Of a DNA stretch of 64,000 nt, positions 32,846 to 42,841 are shown piece after piece; position 1 is the stretch's first letter, and each line of letters opens with the position of its first letter. Below the pieces are notes generated by a model that did no database searches, had not been told where the DNA came from, and saw only the letters and a program-made list of their open reading frames with translations. A program made the position numbers and the translations under genes. Source of the stretch: Pseudoxanthomonas mexicana (GTDB lineage: Bacteria; Pseudomonadota; Gammaproteobacteria; Xanthomonadales; Xanthomonadaceae); assembly GCF_001556105.1 (NCBI RefSeq), contig NZ_LSIF01000092.1, positions 101,689-165,688 on the forward strand, read 5' to 3'.

Positions 32846-35461
32846 ATGAATACCGACTACCGCACCTCACTCCCGGGCACCGCGCTCGACTATTACGACG
32901 CGCACGCCGCGGTCGATGCCCTGCAAGCGGGCGCCTGGGCCACGCTGTCGTACACCGCGCGCGTGCATGCCGAGAACATCGTGCGGCGTGCCGATCCCGC
33001 CCGCCGCGACGACTACCTGCGCCAGCTCATCGAGCGACGCCGCGACGTGGATTTCCCCTGGTTCCCGGTGCGCGTGGTTTGCCACGACATCCTCGGCCAG
33101 ACAGCCTTGGTCGACCTGGCCGGCCTGCGCGACGCCATCGCCGACATGGGCGGCGATCCGGCGCAGGTGAACCCGGTGGTGCCGGTGCAGCTGATCGTCG
33201 ACCACTCGCTGGCGGTGGAATGCGGCGGCTACGACCCGGACGCGTTCAACAAGAACCGCGCCATCGAGGACCGCCGCAACGAGGACCGGTTCCACTTCAT
33301 CGACTGGACCAAGCTGGCGTTCAAGAACGTCGACGTGATCCCGCCGGGCAACGGGATCATGCACCAGATCAATCTGGAGAAGATGTCGCCTGTCGTGTAC
33401 GTGCAGGACGGCGTTGCATTCCCCGACACCTGCGTCGGCACCGACAGCCACACGCCGCATGTGGACGCGCTGGGCGTCATCGCCGTCGGCGTCGGCGGCC
33501 TGGAAGCGGAGAACGTCATGCTCGGCCGCGCCTCGTGGATGCGCACGCCGGACATCGTCGGCGTCGAACTCAGCGGAAAGCCGCAGCCGGGTATCACCGC
33601 CACCGACGTGGTGTTGGCATTGACCGAATTCCTGCGCAAGGAAAAGGTGGTCGGCGCCTACCTGGAATTCCGCGGCGAAGGCGCGGCGGCGTTGACCATC
33701 GGCGACCGCGCGACGATTTCCAACATGGCGCCCGAGTACGGTGCGACCGCGGCGATGTTCTTCATCGACGACAACACGCTGGACTACCTGCGCCTGACCG
33801 GCCGCAGCGACGAGCAGGTCGCGCTGGTCGAGACCTATGCGAAGACCGCCGGCCTGTGGGCCGACGACCTGGCGACCGCGCAGTACGAGCGCACGCTGCA
33901 CTTCGACCTGTCCACCGTCGTGCGCAACATGGCCGGCCCGTCGAACCCGCACAAGCGGTTGCCGACCAGCGCGCTGGCCGAACGCGGCATCGCCGATGAA
34001 GCCAAGCTGGAAGCCGGCAAGGTCGAGGAAGCGCAGGGCCTGATGCCGGACGGCGCGGTGATCATCGCCGCCATCACGTCGTGCACCAACACCAGCAACC
34101 CGCGCAACGTCATTGCGGCTGCGCTGCTGGCACGCAACGCCAATGCGAAAGGCCTGTTCCGCAAGCCGTGGGTGAAGTCGTCGCTCGCGCCGGGCTCGAA
34201 GGCCGTGCAGCTGTACCTGGAAGAATCCGGCCTGCTGCCCGACCTGGAGAAGCTCGGCTTCGGTATCGTCGCGTTCGCCTGCACGACGTGCAACGGCATG
34301 AGCGGCGCGCTGGATCCTGCGATCCAGCAGGAAATCATCGCTCGCGACCTGTACGCGACCGCCGTGCTGTCGGGCAACCGCAACTTCGACGGCCGCATCC
34401 ATCCGTACGCGAAGCAGGCCTTCCTCGCTTCGCCACCGCTGGTGATTGCCTACGCCATCGCCGGCACCGTGCGCTTCGACATCGAGAAGGATGCACTGGG
34501 CTTCGATGCAGACGGCAACGCGATCACGCTGAAGGACCTCTGGCCCAGCGACGAAGAAATCGACGCCATCGTCAAGGCGAGCGTCAAGCCGGCGCAGTTC
34601 CGCAAGGTCTACGAGCCGATGTTCAACGTGCGTGTGGAGCACGGCGGCAAGGTCGACCCGTTGTACGCGTGGCGGCCGCAGAGCACGTACATCCGCCGCC
34701 CGCCGTACTGGGAAGGCGCGCTGGCCGGCGAACGCACGCTACGCGGCATGCGTCCGCTGGCCGTGCTCGGCGACAACATCACCACCGACCACCTGTCGCC
34801 GTCGAACGCGATTCTCGCGTCGAGCGCAGCCGGCGAGTACCTGGCGAAGATGGGCCTGCCGGAAGAGGACTTCAATTCATACGCCACGCACCGCGGCGAC
34901 CACCTGACCGCGCAGCGCGCGACGTTCGCCAATCCGCAGCTGCTCAACGAGATGGCGGTGGTCGATGGCGACGTGAAGAAGGGTTCGCTGGCGCGCATCG
35001 AGCCGGACGGGCAGGTCGTGCGCATGTGGGAAGCCATCGAAACCTACATGGACCGCAAGCAGCCGCTCGTCATCATCGCCGGCGCCGACTACGGACAGGG
35101 CAGTTCGCGCGACTGGGCGGCGAAGGGCGTGCGGCTGGCCGGCGTGGAAGCGATCGTGGCGGAAGGCTTCGAGCGCATCCATCGCACCAACCTCATCGGC
35201 ATGGGCGTGCTGCCGCTGGAGTTCAAGGCGGGCGAAACGCGCAAGACCTACGGCATCGACGGCACCGAGATCTTCGACGTGGTCGGCGAGCGCCGGCCGC
35301 GTACGGAATTGACGCTGGTGATCCACCGCGCCAGCGGCGAGACGGTGCAGGTACCCGTGATCTGCCGCCTGGACTCGGACGAGGAAGTGTCGATCTACGA
35401 GGCGGGCGGGGTGCTGCAGCGGTTCGCGCAGGATTTCCTCGACGCGTCGAAAGCGGCCTGA
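32846..35461 (+). CDS. acnD: Fe/S-dependent 2-methylcitrate dehydratase AcnD
   Basis: 871 aa. Start MNTDYRTSLPGTALDYYDAH fits AcnD rather than general aconitase A. It converts 2-methylcitrate to 2-methyl-trans-aconitate in the propionate (2-methylcitrate) cycle, in partnership with PrpF. [4Fe-4S] ligands are in SCTNTSNP (about 412) and CTTCNGMSG (about 478-481). The swivelling C-terminal domain shows AGADYGQGSSRDWAAKG. prpF is two genes downstream; prpB and prpC are not in the window. Confidence 0.93.
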   Translation: MNTDYRTSLPGTALDYYDAHAAVDALQAGAWATLSYTARVHAENIVRRADPARRDDYLRQLIERRRDVDFPWFPVRVVCHDILGQTALVDLAGLRDAIADMGGDPAQVNPVVPVQLIVDHSLAVECGGYDPDAFNKNRAIEDRRNEDRFHFIDWTKLAFKNVDVIPPGNGIMHQINLEKMSPVVYVQDGVAFPDTCVGTDSHTPHVDALGVIAVGVGGLEAENVMLGRASWMRTPDIVGVELSGKPQPGITATDVVLALTEFLRKEKVVGAYLEFRGEGAAALTIGDRATISNMAPEYGATAAMFFIDDNTLDYLRLTGRSDEQVALVETYAKTAGLWADDLATAQYERTLHFDLSTVVRNMAGPSNPHKRLPTSALAERGIADEAKLEAGKVEEAQGLMPDGAVIIAAITSCTNTSNPRNVIAAALLARNANAKGLFRKPWVKSSLAPGSKAVQLYLEESGLLPDLEKLGFGIVAFACTTCNGMSGALDPAIQQEIIARDLYATAVLSGNRNFDGRIHPYAKQAFLASPPLVIAYAIAGTVRFDIEKDALGFDADGNAITLKDLWPSDEEIDAIVKASVKPAQFRKVYEPMFNVRVEHGGKVDPLYAWRPQSTYIRRPPYWEGALAGERTLRGMRPLAVLGDNITTDHLSPSNAILASSAAGEYLAKMGLPEEDFNSYATHRGDHLTAQRATFANPQLLNEMAVVDGDVKKGSLARIEPDGQVVRMWEAIETYMDRKQPLVIIAGADYGQGSSRDWAAKGVRLAGVEAIVAEGFERIHRTNLIGMGVLPLEFKAGETRKTYGIDGTEIFDVVGERRPRTELTLVIHRASGETVQVPVICRLDSDEEVSIYEAGGVLQRFAQDFLDASKAA

Positions 35462-35504
35462 CCCGTTCGTCGTTTCGGTACACCCACCGCACAGGAGTCC
35501 GATC

Positions 35505-35969
35505 ATGTCCGACAACGCCACACCCGGTACCGTCCGCCTGCACCGCGTGCTGCGCGCACCGCCGTCGCGCGTCTACCGTGCCTTCCTCGATCCGGATGCG
35601 ATGGTGAAGTGGCTGCCGCCGCACGGCTTCACCGGCAAGGTCCATTCGATGGATGCCCGCGTGGGCGGTGGCTACACGATGTCGTTCACCAATTTCGGCA
35701 CGGGCTCCAGCCATTCCTTCGGCGGCACGTACGTGGAACTGGTGGAGAACGAACTGCTGCGCTACACCGACCAGTTCGACAACCCCGGCCTGCCGGGCCA
35801 GATGCAGGTCACGGTGACGCTGAAGCAGAGCATCGCCGGCACCGAACTGAACGTCGTGCAGGAAGGCATTCCCGCCGCGATCCCGGTCGACTTCTGCTAC
35901 CAGGGCTGGCAGGAGTCGCTGGAGCTGCTGGCGAAACTGGTCGAACCCGAGATTCCCGACGGCGCGTGA
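35505..35969 (+). CDS. SRPBCC/AHSA1-family protein
   Basis: 154 aa helix-grip (START-like) fold: VRLHRVLRAPPSRVYRAFLDPDAMVKWLPPHGF (split across the first helix), GGGYTMSFTNF, and C-terminal CYQGWQESLELLAKLVEPE. No catalytic residues are predictable; relatives bind hydrophobic ligands. A good AGGAG precedes the ATG. It sits 43 nt after acnD and 27 nt before prpF on the same strand, so it is probably in their operon. A direct role in propionate metabolism is not established. Confidence 0.88.
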   Translation: MSDNATPGTVRLHRVLRAPPSRVYRAFLDPDAMVKWLPPHGFTGKVHSMDARVGGGYTMSFTNFGTGSSHSFGGTYVELVENELLRYTDQFDNPGLPGQMQVTVTLKQSIAGTELNVVQEGIPAAIPVDFCYQGWQESLELLAKLVEPEIPDGA

Positions 35970-35996
35970 GCCGTCACCACAACGGAAATCCATTCC

Positions 35997-37190
35997 ATGT
36001 CCCACGTCCCCCAGATCCGCATCCCCGCCACCTACATGCGTGGTGGCACGTCGAAAGGCGTGTTCTTCCGCCTGCAGGATCTTCCGGAGCGTGCGCAGGC
36101 ACCGGGTCCGGTGCGCGATGCGCTGCTGGGCCGGGTGATCGGTTCGCCCGATCCCTACGGCAAGCACACCGACGGCATGGGCGGGGCGACGTCGAGCACC
36201 AGCAAGGTGGTGATCATTGCGCCGGCCACGCAGCCGGGGCATGACGTGGACTATCTGTACGGACAAGTGCCGATCAATGAGTCCTTCATCGACTGGAGCG
36301 GCAACTGCGGCAACCTGTCGTCGGCGGTCGGTCCGTTCGCCATCGCCAACGGTTTCATCGATGCAGCGCGCATTCCCGAGAACGGCACGGTGACGGTCCG
36401 CATCTGGCAGGCCAATATCCACAAGACCATCGTCGCCCACGTGCAGGTGACCAACGGCGAGGTGCAGGAAACCGGCGACTTCGAACTCGATGGCGTGACG
36501 TTCCCGGCGGCGGAAGTGCAGCTCGAATTCATCGATCCGGCAGATGAGGGCGACGGCGACGGGGGTGGCGCGATGTTCCCGACCGGCCACCTGGTCGACG
36601 ACCTCGACGTGCCAGGCGTGGGCGTGTTCAAAGCGACGATGATCAACGCCGGCGTGCCGGTGGTGTTCGTGGAAGCGGCAGCGTTGGGTTATGACGGCAC
36701 CGAGCTGCAGGGCGCGATCAACGAAGACGAGGTCGCACTGGAGAAGCTGGAAGCCATCCGTGCGCATGGCGCCGTGCGCATGGGCCTCGTCGCCGATGTC
36801 GCCGCTGCGGCGAAGCGTCCGCTGACCCCGAAGGTGGCGTTCGTCGCGCCGCCGAAAGACTACGTGTCGTCGAGCGGCAAGCCGGTAAAGGCCGGCGAGA
36901 TCGACCTGCTGGCGCGTGCCATGTCGATGGGCAAGCTGCACCACGCGATGATGGGCACGGCATCGGTCGCCATCGCCACCGCGGCCGCGGTACCGGGCAC
37001 GCTGGTGAATGCAGCGGCGGGCGGCGGCACGCGCGAGGTGCTGGTGTTCGGGCATCCATCCGGCACGCTGCGCGTCGGTGCGGACGTCAAACAGGTAGAC
37101 GGCACGTGGGTGGTGACCAGGGCGGTGATGAGCCGCAGCGCGCGCGTGCTGATGGAAGGCGCGGTACGCGTGCCGGGCGACGCGTTCTGA
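35997..37190 (+). CDS. prpF: 2-methylaconitate cis-trans isomerase PrpF
   Basis: 397 aa. Typical start IRIPATYMRGGTSKGVFFRL, then DPYGKHTDGMGGATSSTSKVVII and NESFIDWSGNCGNLSSAVGPFAI, all characteristic of PrpF. The two-domain diaminopimelate epimerase-like fold isomerises the AcnD product so that aconitase B can finish the methylisocitrate route. Near-complete family length. Third gene of acnD-SRPBCC-prpF. Confidence 0.95.
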   Translation: MSHVPQIRIPATYMRGGTSKGVFFRLQDLPERAQAPGPVRDALLGRVIGSPDPYGKHTDGMGGATSSTSKVVIIAPATQPGHDVDYLYGQVPINESFIDWSGNCGNLSSAVGPFAIANGFIDAARIPENGTVTVRIWQANIHKTIVAHVQVTNGEVQETGDFELDGVTFPAAEVQLEFIDPADEGDGDGGGAMFPTGHLVDDLDVPGVGVFKATMINAGVPVVFVEAAALGYDGTELQGAINEDEVALEKLEAIRAHGAVRMGLVADVAAAAKRPLTPKVAFVAPPKDYVSSSGKPVKAGEIDLLARAMSMGKLHHAMMGTASVAIATAAAVPGTLVNAAAGGGTREVLVFGHPSGTLRVGADVKQVDGTWVVTRAVMSRSARVLMEGAVRVPGDAF

Positions 37191-37271
37191 CGACGACAGG
37201 CTGACCTGCCGGAAGTCACCACTTTCGCCGAGGCCATTGCCTCGGCGCCGCGCGCACGACAGCATGGGCGC

Positions 37272-38378
37272 ATGTGGCTGACCCTGAATCGACTTCGCGA
37301 ACCCATGACGCTGGCGGGCGTGTTCACGCTCGCTGCCGTCGCGTTGGGTCTGCGCTTCCTGCCGCCCGACGTGCTGCCTGCCGCCGCTGCGGCGTTGGCG
37401 GGTTACGCCGCCTGCTTCCTGTTCTTTGCCGTCGGACCCAAGGACTGGCTGCGCCGACGATGGCTGGCGTTGGCGGCGATGGCGGGCCTGTGCCTGCTGC
37501 TGGCCTGGCTGACCACGCGGCTGGGCACGGCGCAGGTCCTGCTGGTGGTCTGGGTGGCCTGCGCCACGAACGTGCTGTCGCCGCGGTGGCTGATCGGCGC
37601 GGCGGCGCTGTTGAACTTCGGTTTCTACCTGATGCTGGTGCACCACGAATTCGGCGCGCCCTTCACGATGACGCTGATCAACATGGGCTTCCAGGCACTC
37701 GCCGGCCTGTGCGTGCACTATGCGCGCCGGGCCGAGGAGTCCCGCGACGCGCTCGCGCGTGTCAACGCGGACCTGCTGGCCACGCGTGCCCTGCTGGCCG
37801 ACAGTGCGCGCGATGCCGAACGCCTGCGTGTCGCGCGCGAACTGCATGACGTGGCCGGGCACAAACTCACGGCGATGAAGCTCAATCTGCGTGCACTGGC
37901 CAGCGATCCCGCGCTGGCGGGACGCGACGAGGTCCGCATCGCGCAGCAACTGTCCAGCGAGTTGCTGGACGATATCCGCAGCGTCGTGCAGGCCATGCGC
38001 GACTCGCGCGGACTGGACCTGCAGACCGCGATCCGTGCCCTCGCTGCGCCGCTGCCCAGACCCATGCTGGCCCTGCATATCGGGGACGACGTGAAGGTCG
38101 ACGACCCCGCCGTTGCCGAATCGCTGCTGCGCATCGTGCAGGAGTGCCTGACCAACGCGGCCCGCCATGCCAGTGCGGAGACGCTGACCGTGTCATTGAA
38201 GAACGAGGAGGCAGGCATGCACCTGCAGATCGAAGACGACGGCCGCATGAACGGCCGCATGCGCGAGGGCAACGGCGTATCGGGCATCCGCGAGCGCGTC
38301 GCGGCGCTGGGTGGCGAGCTGCAGTTCGGCACCAGTGCGACCGGTGGCCTGCGCCTGGACGTGAGGTTGCCGGCATGA
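37272..38378 (+). CDS. Sensor histidine kinase (NarL/DesK type)
   Basis: 368 aa. Five or six membrane helices (about 15-150) with no extracytoplasmic sensor domain, then the HisKA_3 dimerisation helix with the phospho-acceptor His192 in RVARELHDVAGHKLT, and a HATPase with N-box Asn295 (IVQECLTNAARHA) and GNGVSGIRERVAALGG. The layout matches DesK-like kinases that sense membrane state, but the signal is unknown. The stop overlaps the regulator start by 4 bp. Confidence 0.9.
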   Translation: MWLTLNRLREPMTLAGVFTLAAVALGLRFLPPDVLPAAAAALAGYAACFLFFAVGPKDWLRRRWLALAAMAGLCLLLAWLTTRLGTAQVLLVVWVACATNVLSPRWLIGAAALLNFGFYLMLVHHEFGAPFTMTLINMGFQALAGLCVHYARRAEESRDALARVNADLLATRALLADSARDAERLRVARELHDVAGHKLTAMKLNLRALASDPALAGRDEVRIAQQLSSELLDDIRSVVQAMRDSRGLDLQTAIRALAAPLPRPMLALHIGDDVKVDDPAVAESLLRIVQECLTNAARHASAETLTVSLKNEEAGMHLQIEDDGRMNGRMREGNGVSGIRERVAALGGELQFGTSATGGLRLDVRLPA

Positions 38379-39004
38379 GCGTGCGCGTCGCCCTCGCCGA
38401 CGACCAGGCCCTGGTGCGCGCCGGCCTGCGCGCCCTGCTGAAAGCGCAGCAGGTGGAGGTGGTGTTCGAAGCCGACGACGGCGCCGACCTGTTGGCCAGA
38501 CTGGAGTCGCAGCCGGTGGATGTGGTGCTCAGCGACATCCGCATGCCGGGCGTGGATGGCATCGACGCGTTGATCAAGCTGCGCGAACGCGGCGACCGCA
38601 CGCCGTTCCTGCTGCTCACCACGTTCGACGACAGCGACCTGCTGCTGCGCGCGACCGATGCCGGCGCGCAGGGCTTCCTGCTGAAGGACGCTGCGCCGGA
38701 AGACCTGCATGATGCCATCCAGCGCGTGGCTGCCGGCGAGACGCTGTTGCAGCCGGTCAGCACGGATCCGGTGCGTGCGCGCTTCCGCTTCCGCGATGAG
38801 GCACCGCCCACCGACACCTTCAGCGAGCGCGAGGTCGCGATCCTGCGCCTGCTCGCCGGCGGCTACTCGAACAAGGAAATCGCGCGCACGCTCTTTCTCG
38901 CCGAAGGCACGGTGAAGAACTATGTCTCCACCATCCTCGACAAACTGGGCACGCGCGACCGCACCCGCGCCGTGCTGAAGGCGATCACGTTGCGGATCAT
39001 CTGA
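38375..39004 (+). CDS. NarL/FixJ-family response regulator
   Basis: 209 aa. Receiver domain (1-118) with the acidic pair Asp9/Asp10, phospho-acceptor Asp54 (VLSDIRMPG), Thr82 and Lys104 (FLLKDAAPEDL). LuxR-type HTH at about 142-205: SEREVAILRLLAGGYSNKEIARTL and GTVKNYVSTILDKLG. It is translated in overlap with the kinase gene (ATGA), so the pair forms one two-component system. Target genes are unknown; a drug-export ABC system is often linked to such pairs but not here. Confidence 0.93.
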   Translation: MSVRVALADDQALVRAGLRALLKAQQVEVVFEADDGADLLARLESQPVDVVLSDIRMPGVDGIDALIKLRERGDRTPFLLLTTFDDSDLLLRATDAGAQGFLLKDAAPEDLHDAIQRVAAGETLLQPVSTDPVRARFRFRDEAPPTDTFSEREVAILRLLAGGYSNKEIARTLFLAEGTVKNYVSTILDKLGTRDRTRAVLKAITLRII

Positions 39005-39022
39005 GGGCCAGCGATCGCGCGG

Positions 39023-39091
39023 TTGTGGGAGCGACGCAAGTCGCGATGGGGTGCCAGTGAAAAGGCATCGCGACTTACGTCGCTCCCACAA
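39023..39091. repeat. REP/BIME-like palindromic element, copy 4
   Basis: Inverted arms TTGTGGGAGCGACGCAAG (left) and the complement of TTGTGGGAGCGACGTAAG (right) with TCGCGAT, and a centre of about 20 nt. One mismatch (C for T) between arms. Located between the convergent response regulator and the DUF4010 gene. Confidence 0.85.
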
Positions 39092-39105
39092 CAGCACACC
39101 CTTCG

Positions 39106-40341
39106 TCAGAACACCCACACCATCGCCGCACCGGCGACCAGCGCCAGCATCAGGCCGGCGGACACGCGCAGCCCGTAGGCCGCGCCACCACTGACCCACG
39201 CGATCACCGATTTCGCGGTCAGGCTGGCGGCGAGCAGGGCGAGCATCCACCACCGCGCCTCGGCCGCTTCCAACCCGCCACGCGAAAACTGGTTGGCCAG
39301 CGTGGCCACCGCCGCCTGCAGTTCGGCCATCGCCGACAGTGCGGCCGCGGCCATCGCGCCACGGGGGCCGATCCATGCTGCCAGCGCCGCCGCGACGAAG
39401 GTCAACACCGCGACCAGCAGCGCAAAGCCCAGCGCCTGGCCGAAACGGAACATGCGGCTTTCCGACGTCGGCGGCTTCACCGTTTCCTCGCGACCCGCGC
39501 GCAGGCCGATGAGGCCGCCGGCCAGCAACACGGCACCGATCGCGCACAGCTCCGGCAGCAGGTCGCGCAACAGCGGCGGCGACACCGCCCACAGGATCGG
39601 CACGCACAACGTCAGCGACGCCAGGTTGGACAGCAGCGCAGCCGCCACCGCCGAACGCATCAGCGCCGGTGTTTGCTTCGCCCGCTGGCCAAAGCCGATC
39701 GTCGCCGCGGTCGACGACACGTAACCGGCGAAGAAGCCCGCCGCCGCCAGTCCCCAACGGTTGCCGACCACCCGCAGCACGATGTGACCCAGCGCGCTGA
39801 CCGCCATCACCAGCACCACCAGCTTCCAGATCGTCGCCAGGTTGATCGCCTCGAATGGGCCAATGGGGCGGTCCGGCAGGATCGGCAGGATCACCAGCGC
39901 CGAGGCCAGCAACAGCAGACCGTCGAAGACTTCCCGCTCGCTGAAGGTCTCGCGGGTCAGCTCATGCAATGTCTCCTTGGCGTACACCAGTGCCGCGACC
40001 ACGACCGCCAGGCCGGTCGCCAGCGCCGGAAACCGCAGGGCCAGGGCGCCCAGCAGAAAGGTCAGCACCAGCGTCACTTCGCTGGTCAGTCCCGGATCGT
40101 CCTGCTGCGTGGCGCGGTAGGCCATGGCGGCCAGCACGCCGACCACGCCCAGCCCGACCAGCACGGCCATCGATCCCAGCATCGCTGCGACCGCTGCCAT
40201 CAACGCGACCAGCGCATGCGTGCGCAGGCCGGCGATCCGGTACCCGCGGCCACCGCTGCGTTCCCGTACCAGCCCGATCAGCAGGCCCAGGCCCAACGCG
40301 GAGGACAGGGCCAGCCAGGTCTGCGGGGTCGCTTCGTCCAT
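39106..40341 (-). CDS. MgtC/SapB-DUF4010 family membrane protein
   Basis: 411 aa, about 12-13 hydrophobic helices. The start [20 protein letters not shown] follows GAGGAAGG. The first part resembles MgtC ([31 protein letters not shown]), and the long second half is the DUF4010 domain ([21 protein letters not shown]). Distant MgtC relatives influence Mg2+ and phosphate homeostasis; no function is known for this branch. The next gene, fbp, is divergent. Confidence 0.88.
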   Translation of the reverse strand: MDEATPQTWLALSSALGLGLLIGLVRERSGGRGYRIAGLRTHALVALMAAVAAMLGSMAVLVGLGVVGVLAAMAYRATQQDDPGLTSEVTLVLTFLLGALALRFPALATGLAVVVAALVYAKETLHELTRETFSEREVFDGLLLLASALVILPILPDRPIGPFEAINLATIWKLVVLVMAVSALGHIVLRVVGNRWGLAAAGFFAGYVSSTAATIGFGQRAKQTPALMRSAVAAALLSNLASLTLCVPILWAVSPPLLRDLLPELCAIGAVLLAGGLIGLRAGREETVKPPTSESRMFRFGQALGFALLVAVLTFVAAALAAWIGPRGAMAAAALSAMAELQAAVATLANQFSRGGLEAAEARWWMLALLAASLTAKSVIAWVSGGAAYGLRVSAGLMLALVAGAAMVWVF

Positions 40342-40438
40342 CCATCCTTCCTCGTTCAGGGCCGCGAGCATAACGAATGGTCTTGCATTGGTCTCGTCAA
40401 CCCGGACAATGCGCGCCACCTTCGCCGTGGACCCCATC

Positions 40439-41470
40439 ATGCCCGCTCCCGCTCCGTCCGCCGTCTCGCTGAGCCGCTACCTGATCGAAGAACAGCGCGC
40501 CGGCCGCATCAGCGCCGACCTGCGCCAGCTGATCGCGGTGGTCGCCCGCGCCTGCACCAGCATCTCCATCGCGGTCAGCAAGGGCGCGCTGGGCGGCGTG
40601 CTGGGCGACGCCGGCACCGGCAACGTGCAGGGCGAGGCGCAGAAGAAACTGGACGTGCTGAGCAACGACATCCTGCTGGAAGCCAATGCCTGGGGTGGTC
40701 ATCTGGCAGCGTGCGCATCGGAGGAAATGGACCACAGCCAGCCGATCCCGGACGCCTATCCGCGCGGCGGCTTCCTGCTGCTGTTCGACCCGCTGGACGG
40801 CAGCTCCAACATCGACGTCAACGTCTCGGTCGGCACCATCTTCTCCGTGCTGCGCAGCCCGGACGGCGTGACGACACCGGGCGACGAGCACTTCCTGCAA
40901 CCCGGCCGCGACCAGGTTGCCGCCGGCTACTGCATCTACGGCCCGAGCACGATGCTGGTGCTCACCACGGGCAACGGCACCCATGCGTTCACCCTGGACC
41001 GCGAGCAGGGCGCGTTCGTGCTGACCCAGCGCGACATGCGGATTCCGGAGGAGACAAGGGAATTCGCCATCAACATGTCCAACCAGCGCCACTGGGAAGC
41101 GCCGATGCAGGGCTATGTCACCGACCTGCTCGCCGGCAAGGAAGGCCCGCGCGGCAAGGACTTCAACATGCGCTGGATCGCCAGCATGGTCGCCGACGTG
41201 CACCGCATCCTGACCCGCGGCGGCATCTTCATCTACCCGTGGGACCGCAAGGACCCGGGCAAGGCCGGCAAGCTGCGCCTGATGTACGAAGCCAACCCGA
41301 TGGGCATGCTGGTGGAACAGGCGGGCGGTGCCGCCAGCACCGGCCGCGAGGACATCCTGTCGCTGCGCCCCACCCAGCTGCACCAGCGCGTGCCGGTGTT
41401 CCTGGGCTCGAAGAAGGAAGTGGAAGCGGCGGTCGGTTATCACCTGGCTCATGACACCGCAGCAGCGTGA
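40439..41470 (+). CDS. fbp: Class 1 fructose-1,6-bisphosphatase
   Basis: 343 aa. Gluconeogenic hydrolysis of fructose-1,6-bisphosphate. The metal-site signature [18 protein letters not shown] and EANAWGGH region are class 1 FBPase hallmarks, as are [13 protein letters not shown] and [17 protein letters not shown] (AMP/active-site region). The ATG is chosen to give [20 protein letters not shown]; an in-frame ATG 30 nt earlier (MRATFAVD) is possible. Divergent from the DUF4010 gene. Confidence 0.95.
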   Translation: MPAPAPSAVSLSRYLIEEQRAGRISADLRQLIAVVARACTSISIAVSKGALGGVLGDAGTGNVQGEAQKKLDVLSNDILLEANAWGGHLAACASEEMDHSQPIPDAYPRGGFLLLFDPLDGSSNIDVNVSVGTIFSVLRSPDGVTTPGDEHFLQPGRDQVAAGYCIYGPSTMLVLTTGNGTHAFTLDREQGAFVLTQRDMRIPEETREFAINMSNQRHWEAPMQGYVTDLLAGKEGPRGKDFNMRWIASMVADVHRILTRGGIFIYPWDRKDPGKAGKLRLMYEANPMGMLVEQAGGAASTGREDILSLRPTQLHQRVPVFLGSKKEVEAAVGYHLAHDTAAA

Positions 41471-41519
41471 TCCGACAGGGTAAAGTCGTGATCAGGATTC
41501 AATGCTGGGTGCATGCAGG

Positions 41520-42074
41520 ATGCAGCGACACTTCTTTGCGACGCCAAATGATTTGTTGCCCGTTTTGGAGCAGGCAGAGAAAAAGCTCAGTCTCGCCTAT
41601 TCGCTCACGGGACTCTTCGAGTTCCCCCACGTCACCATCATCGAAGCGGGCGCTCAGCTTCCCAGCTTGAACTTGCCCGCTGAAGGCTCATCTGCAAACA
41701 ATCCCACGTACCTGATCACCTTGTCTGGCCATATCATCGATGTCCGCCAGGTTCCGCAAAGCGCTGGCGGCATCCGGTATGCGGTGGATCAATTGACCAA
41801 TCCCGACAGCGTCACCTTTGCGCATGGTGGCCTGTTCTCACCCGATACACTCATATCAGGGCGAGTCGCCACCGTGTCGGATACACCCGTTGCAAAGTCG
41901 ATTCAATCCGCTTTTTCCAATGCCATCGGCAAACTGTTCACTCGCATCAATGCGTTCTACGTAGGACCTGGCGCTTCAGAGATGCTTGGTCGAGGCTGCA
42001 GACTGACTCACGCGGTACAGTCTCCACCCGAGTACGATCTTCGGCTTACCCGTGGCAAGCCACGCAACAAGTGA
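41520..42074 (+). CDS. Hypothetical protein of unknown family
   Basis: 184 aa, starting MQRHFFATPNDLLPVLEQAE; GCAGG lies just before the ATG. It looks like a folded, soluble alpha/beta protein (VTIIEAGAQLP, PTYLITLSGHIIDVRQ, GGIRYAVDQL), with no signal peptide or membrane helix and a basic end RLTRGKPRNK. Base composition is visibly less GC-rich than that of the neighbours, and it opens the accessory stretch after fbp. I do not recognise it. Confidence 0.7.
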   Translation: MQRHFFATPNDLLPVLEQAEKKLSLAYSLTGLFEFPHVTIIEAGAQLPSLNLPAEGSSANNPTYLITLSGHIIDVRQVPQSAGGIRYAVDQLTNPDSVTFAHGGLFSPDTLISGRVATVSDTPVAKSIQSAFSNAIGKLFTRINAFYVGPGASEMLGRGCRLTHAVQSPPEYDLRLTRGKPRNK

Positions 42075-42126
42075 CATAGCGATCCTCCATGTCGACAACC
42101 ATTCATTGCGCGTCTGGAATCCTCGG

Positions 42127-42834
42127 ATGAAAGCCGCTACTGCCGACTTCATCGAGGTCTACCCCGACGCGCTCGACGCGGACACGTGTCGCTCCATCGT
42201 CGCGCGCTTCGACGGCAGCGGACAGGACGAACCGGGGCGTGTCGGTGGTGGCCACTATCCCGAGCTCAAGCACAGCCGCGACATCAGCATCACGGGCCAG
42301 GCCGCGTGGCGCGACGTGGAACAGCACCTCAACCTGGCGGTGCTCACCGGCCTGCAGAAGTACCTGCGTACCTATCCCTTCAGCCTGATCGCCCCGCTGA
42401 TGCTGCAGCAGCCGGATGTGGAAGGCACGCTGCGGCGGCTGCGCTACGACGACATCGCGGGCATGGACGATGCTGCACTGATGAAGCTGGTGATGAAGGT
42501 CTTCGTGCCTGGCCGGATCAACCTGCAACGCTACGCCGCCGGTGAGGGTGGATATCCGTACTGGCATTGCGAGCTGTTTCCGAAAGCGGCTGATGCGGAA
42601 ACGCTCCATCGCCACGTGTTGTGGACGCTCTACCTGAACGACGATTTCAGCGCGGGCGAAACCGAATTCTTCCACCAGCAACGCAAGATCGTGCCGCGCA
42701 CCGGCAGCCTGCTGATCGCACCGACGGCATTCACGCATACGCATCGCGGCAACCGCCCGCTCGACGGCAACAAGTACATCGCCACGAGCTGGGTGATGTT
42801 CCAGCGGGCGGAACGGCTGTACGCCAGCCGCTGA
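42127..42834 (+). CDS. 2-oxoglutarate/Fe(II)-dependent oxygenase
   Basis: 235 aa. A double-stranded beta-helix of the prolyl hydroxylase type: YPYWHCELFP provides a His-x-Glu iron motif, TLYLNDDFSAGETEFFHQQ the core strand, and APTAFTHTHRGNRP the distal His and 2OG-binding Arg. The family often hydroxylates proteins or small molecules; the substrate is unknown. The start MKAATADFIEVYPDALDADT is more typical than the upstream frame extension of 25 residues. Confidence 0.83.
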   Translation: MKAATADFIEVYPDALDADTCRSIVARFDGSGQDEPGRVGGGHYPELKHSRDISITGQAAWRDVEQHLNLAVLTGLQKYLRTYPFSLIAPLMLQQPDVEGTLRRLRYDDIAGMDDAALMKLVMKVFVPGRINLQRYAAGEGGYPYWHCELFPKAADAETLHRHVLWTLYLNDDFSAGETEFFHQQRKIVPRTGSLLIAPTAFTHTHRGNRPLDGNKYIATSWVMFQRAERLYASR

Positions 42835-42841
42835 GCGGTGG

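Noticed and set aside
37718..39757. 679-codon minus-strand frame across the two-component genes
   Set aside because: Antisense shadow that also runs through a REP element; no domain.
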